From Desulfobulbaceae bacterium UBA2262 (lineage in GTDB: Bacteria > Desulfobacterota > Desulfobulbia > Desulfobulbales > Desulfurivibrionaceae): a stretch of 40,487 nucleotides of DNA. Both the position numbers and the translations under genes were made by a program. Numbering within the stretch: position 1 is the first letter of the stretch; every line of letters begins with the position of its first letter. This document shows positions 22,890-30,287 of this stretch, piece by piece. The notes under the pieces were generated by a model, which was not told where the DNA came from, did no database searches, and saw nothing but the letters and a program-made list of their open reading frames with translations. Location of the stretch: positions 58,060-98,546 of the forward strand of contig DDXK01000010.1 in the NCBI GenBank assembly GCA_002347185.1, given 5' to 3'.

Positions 22890-24260
22890 TCAGAACTGCC
22901 AGCCGAGGCCGAGGTTGATGGTGTTGTCCGGATCGTTGGCGCCATCGGCCTTCAGCACCTGATAATCGGCCTTGAGCACCAGGTTGGGCACCGGATAGAA
23001 GGCGAGGCCGAAGGTCCAGTCCTGGCGATCCTTGCCGCTGGCGGCCATGACGCCTTCCGGCATGGCGTGCTGGGTGTCGTACCTGTCGTAGCGGACAAAG
23101 GGCACCAGGTCGACGTTGGCCAGCCGGCCCCGTTTCCATGCCTCGGGCAGGATGTGGTAGCCCGCCTCCAGGAAGTAGCCGTACAGTTCCTCGGCTACAT
23201 TGGTGAGCTTTTCGGCGCCGTCGATTTTTTCAAAGGCCGCTGCGCCCTTCAGATCGAGATTGCCGAAGCGGGCCGAGAAGTCCGCCGCGTATATGGTGAG
23301 ATCCCCGTTTTTTCCGGGATCCTTGCCCTCGACGCCGTTGTTGAAGCCGCCGTGGTAGAGGGATGCTCCCAGGCGCAGGTGCTGGGCCCAGCTCGCGGCG
23401 CTTTCCATGAAGGGAAAGTAATCCATCCGCATGGCCACGGCCATGTCGTTCAGACTCGGGATGTCCTTGATGCGGCCGTTGCGGATGCCGTCGCTGGTGA
23501 ATTTGGAACCGTCCAGGCCACCGACCAGATACGCTTCATAACCCAGATTGGGGGCCAGGTTGCCGAAGATGCCGATCCCGTCGGACCACCAGGTGGTGGG
23601 GATGATGTACTTGTCGAAATTCGGCCGTTCCACGCCGTAGAAGGTAGTGGGCTCGTGGTGCTGGTTGGTGAGTCCCACAGGGGTGAGCACCCGGCCGAGC
23701 CGGACATTGGCGTGATCATTGAGCAGGAAATCCACATAAGCCTGCTCCAGCTCGAGTTCCCCCTTGGTGCCGTCGTCGACAAAGGCATGCTCGAGTTCGA
23801 CCTCGCTCTGGAACTTGATCCAGTCGCTGAATTCGTAGCCAACCATGGCCACCATGCGGTGGATGTCGAGCTGGTCCCGGGATTGGCCGTTTACGGATCC
23901 TTCGCTGAAATTGGCGTGGATCTCGCCATAGCCGCCGAAACTCCATTTGCCCGGAGGGCTTGCTGCTTCCCGTTTCTTCACGACTTCCTCGACCACGGCT
24001 TTTATCGCCTCTTCCCCGCTTCGCGTCAAGGAAGGTGCCGCGGCCGGGGCTGCGTCCCTGCTGGCGGCAAGCTTGCCCACCTGCCTGGTCAGCGCCTCGA
24101 TGTTCGCCTCTTTTTGCTGGAGGGCCTCCAGCAGCCGTTCCATTTTCTGCTCCAGTTCGGCAATGCGATCCTGGTCTGTGGCCGCATGGACCGGGTTGGC
24201 CAGGCCGACGGACGCGGCCAGGATGCTGCCGAGAATCTGGAGGGGGATCCTTTTTTTCAT
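22890..24260 (-). CDS. Outer-membrane beta-barrel porin with N-terminal coiled coil
   Basis: A 456-residue protein with a signal peptide (cleavage near NPVHAATD). Residues about 30-65 are a coiled coil (RIAELEQKMERLLEALQQKEANIEALTRQ), as found in trimeric porins that anchor to peptidoglycan. After a flexible linker the barrel begins at about residue 105 (GKWSFGGYGEIHANF) and ends in the C-terminal TINLGLGWQF, whose terminal Phe is the outer-membrane insertion signal. The charged lumen substrate is unknown. It is followed by a monoheme cytochrome. AAGGAG lies 8 nt before the ATG. The leader contains an unusual terminator-like hairpin. Confidence 0.85.
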   Translation of the reverse strand: MKKRIPLQILGSILAASVGLANPVHAATDQDRIAELEQKMERLLEALQQKEANIEALTRQVGKLAASRDAAPAAAPSLTRSGEEAIKAVVEEVVKKREAASPPGKWSFGGYGEIHANFSEGSVNGQSRDQLDIHRMVAMVGYEFSDWIKFQSEVELEHAFVDDGTKGELELEQAYVDFLLNDHANVRLGRVLTPVGLTNQHHEPTTFYGVERPNFDKYIIPTTWWSDGIGIFGNLAPNLGYEAYLVGGLDGSKFTSDGIRNGRIKDIPSLNDMAVAMRMDYFPFMESAASWAQHLRLGASLYHGGFNNGVEGKDPGKNGDLTIYAADFSARFGNLDLKGAAAFEKIDGAEKLTNVAEELYGYFLEAGYHILPEAWKRGRLANVDLVPFVRYDRYDTQHAMPEGVMAASGKDRQDWTFGLAFYPVPNLVLKADYQVLKADGANDPDNTINLGLGWQF

Positions 24261-24326
24261 GGTGTACTCCTTGGGGTTTTATGTTTGGCATTATGTAATA
24301 AGTTTTGCATCCCTAATTTATCCGGC

Positions 24327-24406
24327 AAAAAAAATCCCCGTCGCGTGAGGGGGGTGCAGGGCAGCAGCTTTTTGAGTCCATGGCGCGGCGTTAAAAACGC
24401 CTTCAG
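24327..24406 (-). ncRNA. Candidate leader attenuator or small RNA ending in a terminator-like hairpin
   Basis: Transcription from the promoter at 24413-24441 would yield an RNA of about 80 nt. It contains a 6-bp stem with AAA or TTT loop (GGCGTTAAAAACGCC on the plus strand) and ends in a stem of CCCC-TC with GA-C-GGGG followed by A and eight Ts (24327-24352). The terminator-like stem is about 70-90 nt upstream of the porin start. It could be a small RNA or an attenuated porin leader. I do not recognise a known riboswitch. Confidence 0.42.
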
Positions 24407-24412
24407 GGGGCT

Positions 24413-24441
24413 TTTTTAATCGGGGAGGGGCTCCCTGTCAA
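24413..24441 (-). promoter_or_regulatory. Candidate sigma-70 promoter upstream of the porin
   Basis: Minus strand: consensus TTGACA (24436-24441), 17-nt spacer, TAAAAA (24413-24418, four of six). An A+T-rich stretch lies just upstream. It drives the leader described above. Confidence 0.5.
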
Positions 24442-24444
24442 TAA

Positions 24445-24480
24445 TTATTTTGCAATACAAACTAATTTTATTTTGCATAT
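24445..24480. repeat. Direct repeat TTATTTTGCA, 23-bp period, upstream of the porin promoter
   Basis: TTATTTTGCA occurs at 24445-24454 and again at 24468-24477, about two helical turns apart and ending only 3 bp from the -35. A related AGTTTTGCAT occurs at 24301-24310. The spacing fits tandem binding of a regulator. Confidence 0.4.
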
Positions 24481-24584
24481 CTAAACTGAGCGGCTGGCCG
24501 GCGAGGAAGGCTGCGGACAGGCAGTTTATCACGGAACTATCTTGAGATCCGTCAAGGCAGTCGCCAAGGAAAAGCGAAAAAAAA

Positions 24585-24613
24585 TTGACAATGCCGCTGA
24601 ACCGTTCTGTACT
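24585..24613 (+). promoter_or_regulatory. Sigma-70 promoter for dodecin
   Basis: Consensus TTGACA (24585-24590) preceded by an A-tract, 17-nt spacer, TGTACT (24608-24613, four of six). It gives a leader of about 65 nt before the dodecin ATG. Confidence 0.55.
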
Positions 24614-24683
24614 GGAAGAAGACGCGTAGCGAAAATGCGAGCCGAGCAGTAATCCTTGATAACCCCATGCAGAGGAGGAACCC

Positions 24684-24893
24684 ATGTCAGGAAGCGTTTA
24701 CAAGATCATCGAAGTGGTGGGCACCAGCACCGAATCCTGGGAAGCTGCGGCAAAAATGGCAATCGAAACAGCGAGTAAGAGCCTGCAGGATCTCCGGGTC
24801 GCCGAAGTCACCAAGCTGGACATGAAGATCGAGGACGGCAAGGTTGCCGCCTACCGGGCCCGGGTTTCGCTTTCCTTCAAGTATCATTCGTAA
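24684..24893 (+). CDS. Dodecin-family flavin-binding protein
   Basis: A 69-residue protein of full dodecin length. The order VYKIIEVVGTSTESWEAAAKMAIETASKSL, then EVTKLDMKIEDGKVAAYRARVSLSFKY matches the family throughout. Dodecins form a hollow dodecamer that stores flavins such as FMN, FAD or lumichrome and protects the cell from flavin photochemistry; some bind coenzyme A. The typical flavin-stacking Trp is present in TESWEAA or near it; in the usual second position (the R.W.E segment) this protein has RVAEV, so the main stacking aromatic may be missing. GAGGAGG lies just before the ATG. It is monocistronic. Confidence 0.93.
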   Translation: MSGSVYKIIEVVGTSTESWEAAAKMAIETASKSLQDLRVAEVTKLDMKIEDGKVAAYRARVSLSFKYHS

Positions 24894-25221
24894 ACGGAGG
24901 AAAGCCGGGAAGCAGATCTTGACTGGCAAGAAGGGGTGTGCTCCCCTCTTTTTGCCAGTCTGATATTTTTTCAAATGGCGAGAAATTTCCATCAAATAGC
25001 CCCTGTCTGAGATTTTGGCCATTTCTGACTGCGGGGGCTTCGGGATTGTCCAGAATTCTATAACTGGTATCTGGATGCCTTGCTGGTTTGCATGAGGAGG
25101 TGCCCTAAAAGGGCGCAAATGACAAAAAACGTCAGTCTGTGGGGGCGGTGATAAGATTCCTGCTGCCGGCTTGCAATTTTTGCGGAGGGGGCAGTGTTCT
25201 GGGAGACGGAGACCCGTCCTT
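24894..25221. other. 328-nt convergent intergenic region
   Basis: It lies between the 3' ends of dodecin and the 12-heme cytochrome gene. It begins with a strong stem-loop (24921-24960). The rest, 24961-25221, is less G+C-rich than the neighbours and has only short frames; a small GCCC-TAAAA-GGGC hairpin lies near 25100-25120. I see no supported gene. Confidence 0.6.
24921..24960. terminator. Stem-loop terminator between dodecin and the 12-heme cytochrome gene
   Basis: The outer arms GACTGGCAA and TTGCCAGTC are perfect complements, and GGGG/CCCC continues the stem around a TGTGCT loop. The right arm contains CTTTTT. It sits 28 nt after the dodecin stop and could end transcription from both sides. 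Confidence 0.6.
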
Positions 25222-26985
25222 TCACTCCCCCTTTCCGCCGTTTTCCTCGTCAAAAACCGGGCAGGTTTTTTTCGGGTCGTAGTTGGTGTAGATCTTGTCC
25301 GCGTAATCCTTGTGGCAGGGCAGGCATTGCCCTACCCGCAGGATGCGGGCAAGCTCCTCGCCATTGAAGGGCCTGAGGTCCGGGCGGGCGCTCTTCTGGA
25401 GCGGCTTGCCGGTGATGTCCACGTAGCCGTCCAGGGGCGGGCTGAGGCCTGCTTCGGTTTGCACCCCCTGATCCACCCCGGCGAAACGCCATTGGCCGCC
25501 TTCCTTCCATGCCTTGCCCTCGCCAAGGCCCACGGTCTTGGTGGAGGTGTGGCAGTCGGCGCAGGCGCGGCCCGCCTTCTGGGTGGTGTGCGGGCTCAGG
25601 GCCGCCATGGTGAATGAGTTGAAGGAACCTGCCGATTCGCCCTTTTCGTCGATCAGAGTGACGATGTCCTGGCAGCCCGGAGTGACGGTGACCACCTTGT
25701 CCTTCCAGACCCCGAGCATGGGCCGTTCGTAACGGAGGTAGGAGCGGCCCTCCTCCCACCAGCCTTTGGACTCCTCTCCGGTCAGCTTGTCGAGATGGGT
25801 GTCGCGCAGGTCGCGCTTGGCATGGCAGCCGTAGCATTGCGGGATCCAGCTCGAATGGCAGGAAGCGCAGGAGAGGCGCTTGTGGCCGGGATATTCGCAG
25901 GCCTCTTTTTTCGGCGGGTTCAGGGGGTGGAGCTTGCCGTCAAGCTTGCCAACCAGCACATGGCGGCCGTCCGCCTCCTGGCGGAGATTGTTCAATTCCT
26001 TTTTTTTCCGGGTCAGGCCGGGTTTGCCGCTGGTGTGGCAGAGTTCGCAGGAAATTTCCAGGGCCTCTTCGTAATGGGCGTGGCGTTCGCCGTCGCCCAT
26101 TACCTCGTCCCGGGTGTGGCAGTCGATGCAGGCCATGCCCTGCTTGTGGTGGATGTCGTCGGCCAGCTCCAGGTAGAAGCGGTCGCCGGGCAGCCTCTTC
26201 TGCGAACGCTCGCCCTTCTCGTAGGGGGTGCCGTAGTTTTCCCCTTCATAGACGCCGACGTAGGAGGTGCCCACCCGGCCGCTCCGGTTGTGGCAGCGGA
26301 GGCAGCTTTCCGTGGGGACTTTTTTGACGATATGGGGGTGGGCTTTCTTTTTCTCTTTGCCGAAGCGCAGAAAGGTTTCCCATGGCCGTTCGGCCGTTGG
26401 TGCCTGGGGTCGCACAAAGTGGCAGGCCGTGCAGCCGCCGCCCTTTTCGCCGAAAAATCCTTCCATGTCCCCCTTCTGCTTCCAGAGGTGGCAGGTGGCG
26501 CAGAGCTTGCGATAATAGTCGATGGCCAGGGAAGTCTCCCCGGTTTTCAGAAGCTCCTCCACCGAGAAGTCGCCGTTCTGATCCGGGGCTTCGCCCCAGT
26601 AATAGCGGAGGGTGGCGAGGATGCCGCGGTTGGTGGCCATCAGCGAGTTCTTCACCTTCTTGACATCCTGGGCGTGGCAGCCCTCCACCCCGCAGGTTTT
26701 TTCCACCACCCGGAGGTCGCCGGGGTTCTTGACAATGCCTTTGTGCGCCTTCGTCTTGTCGGTGGCGAGCGCATCGCCCAGGTGGCAGGAGGAGCAGCCC
26801 AGCAGCTCGGCGCCATGGCCCGCATCGAGCTTTTCGTCCTTGTGGCAGGCCAGGCACATCTCCACATTGCCGTTCACCAGGGTATGGAGCCTTGCCGGCC
26901 GCCTGCTCAGGTTTTCCCGGATCACCAGGGCCAGGACGATGAGGAGCAGGATGAGAACGGTCCAGCGGGACGAGAGCGGCTTCAC
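25222..26985 (-). CDS. Membrane-anchored dodecaheme c-type cytochrome
   Basis: A 587-residue protein with an N-terminal signal anchor (residues about 8-23). I count eleven CxxCH sites (for example CLACH, CSSCH, CATCH, CTACH, CLRCH, CIDCH, CELCH, CASCH, CYGCH, CADCH, CLPCH) and one CxxxxCH site, CGVEGCH at residues 98-104, for twelve potential c-hemes. Many additional histidines can act as sixth ligands. It should carry electrons in the periplasm. The specific family and partner are not recognised; a role in anaerobic or extracellular respiration is inference. The GTG at 26985 overlaps the nadE stop (GTGA) with AAGGGGG upstream, so it is translated in step with nadE. Confidence 0.88.
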   Translation of the reverse strand: MKPLSSRWTVLILLLIVLALVIRENLSRRPARLHTLVNGNVEMCLACHKDEKLDAGHGAELLGCSSCHLGDALATDKTKAHKGIVKNPGDLRVVEKTCGVEGCHAQDVKKVKNSLMATNRGILATLRYYWGEAPDQNGDFSVEELLKTGETSLAIDYYRKLCATCHLWKQKGDMEGFFGEKGGGCTACHFVRPQAPTAERPWETFLRFGKEKKKAHPHIVKKVPTESCLRCHNRSGRVGTSYVGVYEGENYGTPYEKGERSQKRLPGDRFYLELADDIHHKQGMACIDCHTRDEVMGDGERHAHYEEALEISCELCHTSGKPGLTRKKKELNNLRQEADGRHVLVGKLDGKLHPLNPPKKEACEYPGHKRLSCASCHSSWIPQCYGCHAKRDLRDTHLDKLTGEESKGWWEEGRSYLRYERPMLGVWKDKVVTVTPGCQDIVTLIDEKGESAGSFNSFTMAALSPHTTQKAGRACADCHTSTKTVGLGEGKAWKEGGQWRFAGVDQGVQTEAGLSPPLDGYVDITGKPLQKSARPDLRPFNGEELARILRVGQCLPCHKDYADKIYTNYDPKKTCPVFDEENGGKGE

Positions 26986-28649
26986 GGCAAGCCCCCTTCC
27001 CGGTAGCCTTCGGCGGTGGGATAGCGGCGGCCGTAGCCGAAGGCCTTGCTGGTGACCTTGAGGCCCAGGGGCGCCTGCTTGCGTTTGTATTCGTTGTTGC
27101 GGATGCGGCGGATGACGTCCGTCACCACCGGGCGCGCAAAGCCCATGGCGACGATTTCCTCAAGGGTGCGGTTTTCTTCGAGATAGGCGGTGAGAATCCG
27201 GTCCAGCACCGGGTAGGGGGGCAGATCGTCCTCATCCTTCTGGTCGGGGGCAAGCTCCGCCGAAGGTGCCTTGGTGATGGTGCGCCAGGGCACGATCTCG
27301 CCGTTGCCGTTGATGTGGCGGCAGAGCGCATAGACCAGCTGCTTGGGCACGTCGGAGATCACCGCCAGGCCGCCGCTCATGTCGCCGTACAGGGTGCAGT
27401 AGCCCACGGCGTTTTCCGATTTGTTGCCGGTGGAAAGCACCAGCCGGCCCTGCTTGTTGGCCAGGGCCATGAGCAGGTTGCCGCGGATGCGGGCCTGGAT
27501 GTTCTGTTCGGTGACGTCCGGTTTCGTCCCGGCAAAATGCGGAGCCAGGGCGGCGAGAAAGGCGTGGAAAAGGTCGCTGATGGGCAGGACGGTGAAATCG
27601 ATGCCGAGGTTTCTGGCCAGCAGCTCGGCGTCCTCCATGCTCTCCGGCGAGGAATAGGGGGAGGGCAGGGCCACGCCCAGCACGTTCTCCGCTCCCAGGG
27701 CGGAGGCGGCGATGGCCGCGGTGAGGGCCGAATCCACCCCGCCGGAAAGACCGATCACCACCCGGGAAAAACCGCATTTCCGCACGTAATCGCGGGTGCC
27801 CAGCACCAGGGCCTGATACACTTCGGCGCTCTCCTCTTCCGCTTCCGGGGGCGGGCCATGTATCTCCCCCTGCCAGGTGTCGGTATCCACCACCACCAGA
27901 TCTTCCTGGAATTTGGCCGCCCTGGCCACCACCTCGCCAGCCCGGTCCATGACCAGGCTGGCGCCGTCAAAGACCAGGCTGTCCTGGCCGCCCACCTGAT
28001 TCACATAGAGAAGGGGTATCTGGTAGCGGTGGCAGATATTGGTGAAGATCCGCTGCTTGACGTGCGTCTTGCCCAGGCTGAATGGGGAAGCGGCGAGGTT
28101 GATCAGGAGATCCGGCTTGCCCTGGGGAAGGGTCAGCAGCTCCCCCACCGGGTCGGCGGCGTAAAGGGGCTGACTGAAGATGGTCTTGTCGTTCCAGATG
28201 TCTTCGCAGATGGTCAGCCCCAGGTGCAGCCCCTTGTAGAGAAAGGACCTGCTTTCCCGACCCGGTTCGAAGTAGCGCGACTCGTCAAAGACATCGTAGG
28301 TGGGCAGCAGCCGTTTTTCCGTGGTGAAGAGCACCTGGCCGTCGGCAAAGAGGGCGGCGCTGTTGTGGAGAGGCTTGCCGTTTGGTCCGGTGTGGCGGGT
28401 GATGAGGCCGCAGACCACGGCGATACCGCGGGTTTCGGCGACAAGCCGGGCAAAGGCCAGGTCATGATCGGCAAGGAAGGCGGGCCGTTCGAGAAGGTCC
28501 TGGGGCGGGTAGCCGCTTATTGCCAGTTCCGGGAGCACGGCCAGTTCGCAGCCCGCGGCCCGGGCCTTTGCGAGCCAGCCGCCGATGGCGACCAGGTTGC
28601 CGGCAAAGTCGCCGATGAGCGGATTGTACTGGATCAGGGCGATTTTCAT
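26982..28649 (-). CDS. nadE: Glutamine-dependent NAD+ synthetase
   Basis: A 555-residue two-domain cytoplasmic enzyme. It amidates nicotinic acid adenine dinucleotide to NAD using ATP and glutamine. The N-terminal nitrilase-type glutaminase (residues 1-270) has the catalytic Glu in LPELAISGYPP, Lys in EKRLLPTYDVFDE and Cys in LTICEDIWND. The C-terminal synthetase (about 290-555) has the P-loop IGLSGGVDSALTAAIA and STGNKSENAVGYCTLYGDMSGG. The ATG at 28649 matches the usual MKIALIQYNP start, but has no ribosome site; an upstream in-frame ATG at 28685 is possible. The start lies in an 11-bp inverted repeat. The 12-heme cytochrome gene follows with a 4-nt overlap. Confidence 0.96.
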   Translation of the reverse strand: MKIALIQYNPLIGDFAGNLVAIGGWLAKARAAGCELAVLPELAISGYPPQDLLERPAFLADHDLAFARLVAETRGIAVVCGLITRHTGPNGKPLHNSAALFADGQVLFTTEKRLLPTYDVFDESRYFEPGRESRSFLYKGLHLGLTICEDIWNDKTIFSQPLYAADPVGELLTLPQGKPDLLINLAASPFSLGKTHVKQRIFTNICHRYQIPLLYVNQVGGQDSLVFDGASLVMDRAGEVVARAAKFQEDLVVVDTDTWQGEIHGPPPEAEEESAEVYQALVLGTRDYVRKCGFSRVVIGLSGGVDSALTAAIAASALGAENVLGVALPSPYSSPESMEDAELLARNLGIDFTVLPISDLFHAFLAALAPHFAGTKPDVTEQNIQARIRGNLLMALANKQGRLVLSTGNKSENAVGYCTLYGDMSGGLAVISDVPKQLVYALCRHINGNGEIVPWRTITKAPSAELAPDQKDEDDLPPYPVLDRILTAYLEENRTLEEIVAMGFARPVVTDVIRRIRNNEYKRKQAPLGLKVTSKAFGYGRRYPTAEGYREGGLP

Positions 28650-28678
28650 GGCCGCTATCATAGCATGGCGGCCATGAA
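28645..28678. repeat. 11-bp perfect dyad spanning the nadE -10 and start codon
   Basis: TTCATGGCCGC (28645-28655) and GCGGCCATGAA (28668-28678) are exact complements with a 12-nt spacer. The spacer holds the extended -10 and one arm holds the nadE ATG at 28649. It could be an operator or an RNA hairpin that hides the start. Confidence 0.6.
28657..28665 (-). promoter_or_regulatory. Candidate extended -10 promoter of nadE (near-leaderless)
   Basis: Minus strand TGCTATGAT, with TATGAT at 28657-28662. The hexamer ends 7 nt before the ATG, so transcription would start only a few bases before it, which agrees with the absence of a ribosome site. Confidence 0.35.
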
Positions 28679-28852
28679 TTGGCATGAAAAAAGCCTTTGT
28701 TTCCCTTCCTCCGCCGGGTGCGACATTTTGCTTGCCAAAGACTGCGTCGCCGGGCTAACTTGCCTGGAGATGTATGTCTTTCAGCCCCTGCATAGGCAAT
28801 CCTCCCCGGCCGGAAGCCTGCGGTCTCCGAACACCCACACCCGGAGTGTTGC

Positions 28853-30172
28853 GTGAAAAAATTTTTTGTCCTCGATACCAACGTTCTCCTGCACAACGCC
28901 GATTCCATCGTTTCCTTTGCCGACAACACCGTGGTTCTTCCCATGTCGGTGATCGAGGAGCTGGACAAGTTCAAGAGCCACAACGACGAACTGGGGCGCA
29001 ACGCCCGCCATGTGATCCGCCAGCTCGATTCCCTCCGCACCAGAGGCAGGCTGGCCGAGGGAGTGCCCATGGAAAACGGCGGAACCCTGATGATCTTCAC
29101 CGAAACCGGGAGGTGCGTTGATCCCGGCCTCGACATGCATGTGCCGGACAACCGGATCCTGGCCGTGGCCTATACCCTGTTAAAGAAAGGCGAGAAGGTC
29201 ATTTTTGTCTCCAAGGACATCAATGCCCGCTTGAAAGCGGACGCCCTGGGCATCGAGGTCATGGATTTTGAAAAACAGAAGGTGAACATCGACGAGCTCT
29301 ACCGCGGCCAGCGCGAGGTGCTGGTGCCCGGCAGCGTGGTCAACGAGTTCTATCAAAAAAAGCGGGTGGAAACCGAGGGCCTTGAGCTGATGCCCAATGA
29401 GTTTGTCCTCCTGCGCGATGAAAACGACGAAAAGCACACTGCCCTCACCCGGGCCGCGGATGCGATTACCCTGGGCCCTTTGCATGAAGAGTATGAACTG
29501 GTCTGGAATGTCCGGCCGCGCAGCAAGGAGCAGCGCATGGCCTTTGAGCTGCTCATGGATCCGTCCATCCAGCTGGTGACCCTGGTGGGGCAGGCCGGCA
29601 CCGGCAAGACCCTGCTGGCCCTGGCCGCCGCCCTGGAGTGCACCATCACCCTGAAGCGTTTCGACCGCATCCTGGTCTCCCGGCCCATCATTCCCTTGGG
29701 TAAGGATCTCGGCTACATGCCCGGCGACAAGGACGAAAAGCTGGCCCACTGGATGCAGCCGATCTTCGACAATCTCACCTACCTGATGAGCGACGGCAAC
29801 AAGCGCAAGGAACACGAGAAGGACGAATCTGCCAAGCAGAAGGTGGACAAGCTCCTGAACTCCCATCTGATCGAGATGGAGGCACTCACCTACATTCGGG
29901 GACGCTCCATTCCCAGGCAGTTCGTCATCGTCGATGAGGCGCAGAATCTCACCCCCCACGAGGTGAAAACCATCATCAGCCGGGCGGGCGAGGGAACGAA
30001 AATGGTGCTCACCGGAGACCCGTATCAGATCGACAATCCCTACCTCGATACCAGCAGCAACGGGTTGACCTACACGGTGGAGCGCCTGAAGCAGCAGAAG
30101 CTGCACGGCCATGTCACCCTGCTCAAGAGCGAACGCAGCGTCCTGGCCGCCGCGGCCGCCGATTTTTTGTAA
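28853..30172 (+). CDS. PIN-PhoH ATPase (PhoH-like protein, YlaK/PhoH2 type)
   Basis: A 439-residue cytoplasmic protein. The N-terminal PIN ribonuclease domain (residues 1-140) has the metal-site acids in FVLDTNVLLH, VIEELDKFK and DNRILA, plus VSKDINARLKA. The PhoH P-loop ATPase follows (about 220-439): Walker A GQAGTGKTLL, Walker B FVIVDEAQNLTPHE, and the PhoH segments SRPIIPLGKDLGYMPG and TGDPYQID. PIN-PhoH (PhoH2) proteins unwind and cut RNA. No separate antitoxin gene lies upstream. The start is GTG (28853) with GGAG 8 nt before it. It is divergent from nadE and followed by a hairpin just after the stop. Confidence 0.93.
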   Translation: MKKFFVLDTNVLLHNADSIVSFADNTVVLPMSVIEELDKFKSHNDELGRNARHVIRQLDSLRTRGRLAEGVPMENGGTLMIFTETGRCVDPGLDMHVPDNRILAVAYTLLKKGEKVIFVSKDINARLKADALGIEVMDFEKQKVNIDELYRGQREVLVPGSVVNEFYQKKRVETEGLELMPNEFVLLRDENDEKHTALTRAADAITLGPLHEEYELVWNVRPRSKEQRMAFELLMDPSIQLVTLVGQAGTGKTLLALAAALECTITLKRFDRILVSRPIIPLGKDLGYMPGDKDEKLAHWMQPIFDNLTYLMSDGNKRKEHEKDESAKQKVDKLLNSHLIEMEALTYIRGRSIPRQFVIVDEAQNLTPHEVKTIISRAGEGTKMVLTGDPYQIDNPYLDTSSNGLTYTVERLKQQKLHGHVTLLKSERSVLAAAAADFL

Positions 30173-30197
30173 TCCATCTTCGTGGGAACGAAATGGA
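30173..30197 (+). other. Hairpin just after the PhoH-like gene
   Basis: TCCATCTTCGT and ACGAAATGGA pair over 10 bp with one bulged C and a GGGA loop, directly after the stop codon. No T tract follows, so it may protect the 3' end or act as a Rho-related boundary. Confidence 0.35.
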
Positions 30198-30287
30198 GAC
30201 GAGGGTGTCTTAACAAAGAATTCTCCGCCAAAGTCCGAAGGGGAACTTCCGCCCGTCGCCTTTTGTGGAAAAAAATAAGGAGCCGCC

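Larger units (their letters stand above)
24261..24683. other. 423-nt divergent regulatory region between porin and dodecin
   Basis: No protein-coding gene is supported here. It contains two divergent sigma-70 promoters, a terminator-like leader before the porin, and direct repeats upstream of the porin promoter; these are listed separately. It is visibly more A+T-rich than the flanking genes. An open frame at 24416-24685 on the minus strand has no ribosome site and low-complexity Ser runs, so I do not call it. Confidence 0.7.

Noticed and set aside
24327..24406. c-di-GMP (GEMM) or other known riboswitch
   Set aside because: The characteristic conserved loops are not present; only a general leader with terminator-like end can be supported.
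24416..24685. 89-codon minus-strand frame upstream of the porin
   Set aside because: It crosses both candidate promoters and has Ser-rich low-complexity sequence; no sign of selection as protein.
24687..25253. 188-codon minus-strand frame over dodecin and the intergenic region
   Set aside because: It covers dodecin in antisense, has no ribosome site and no recognisable motif.
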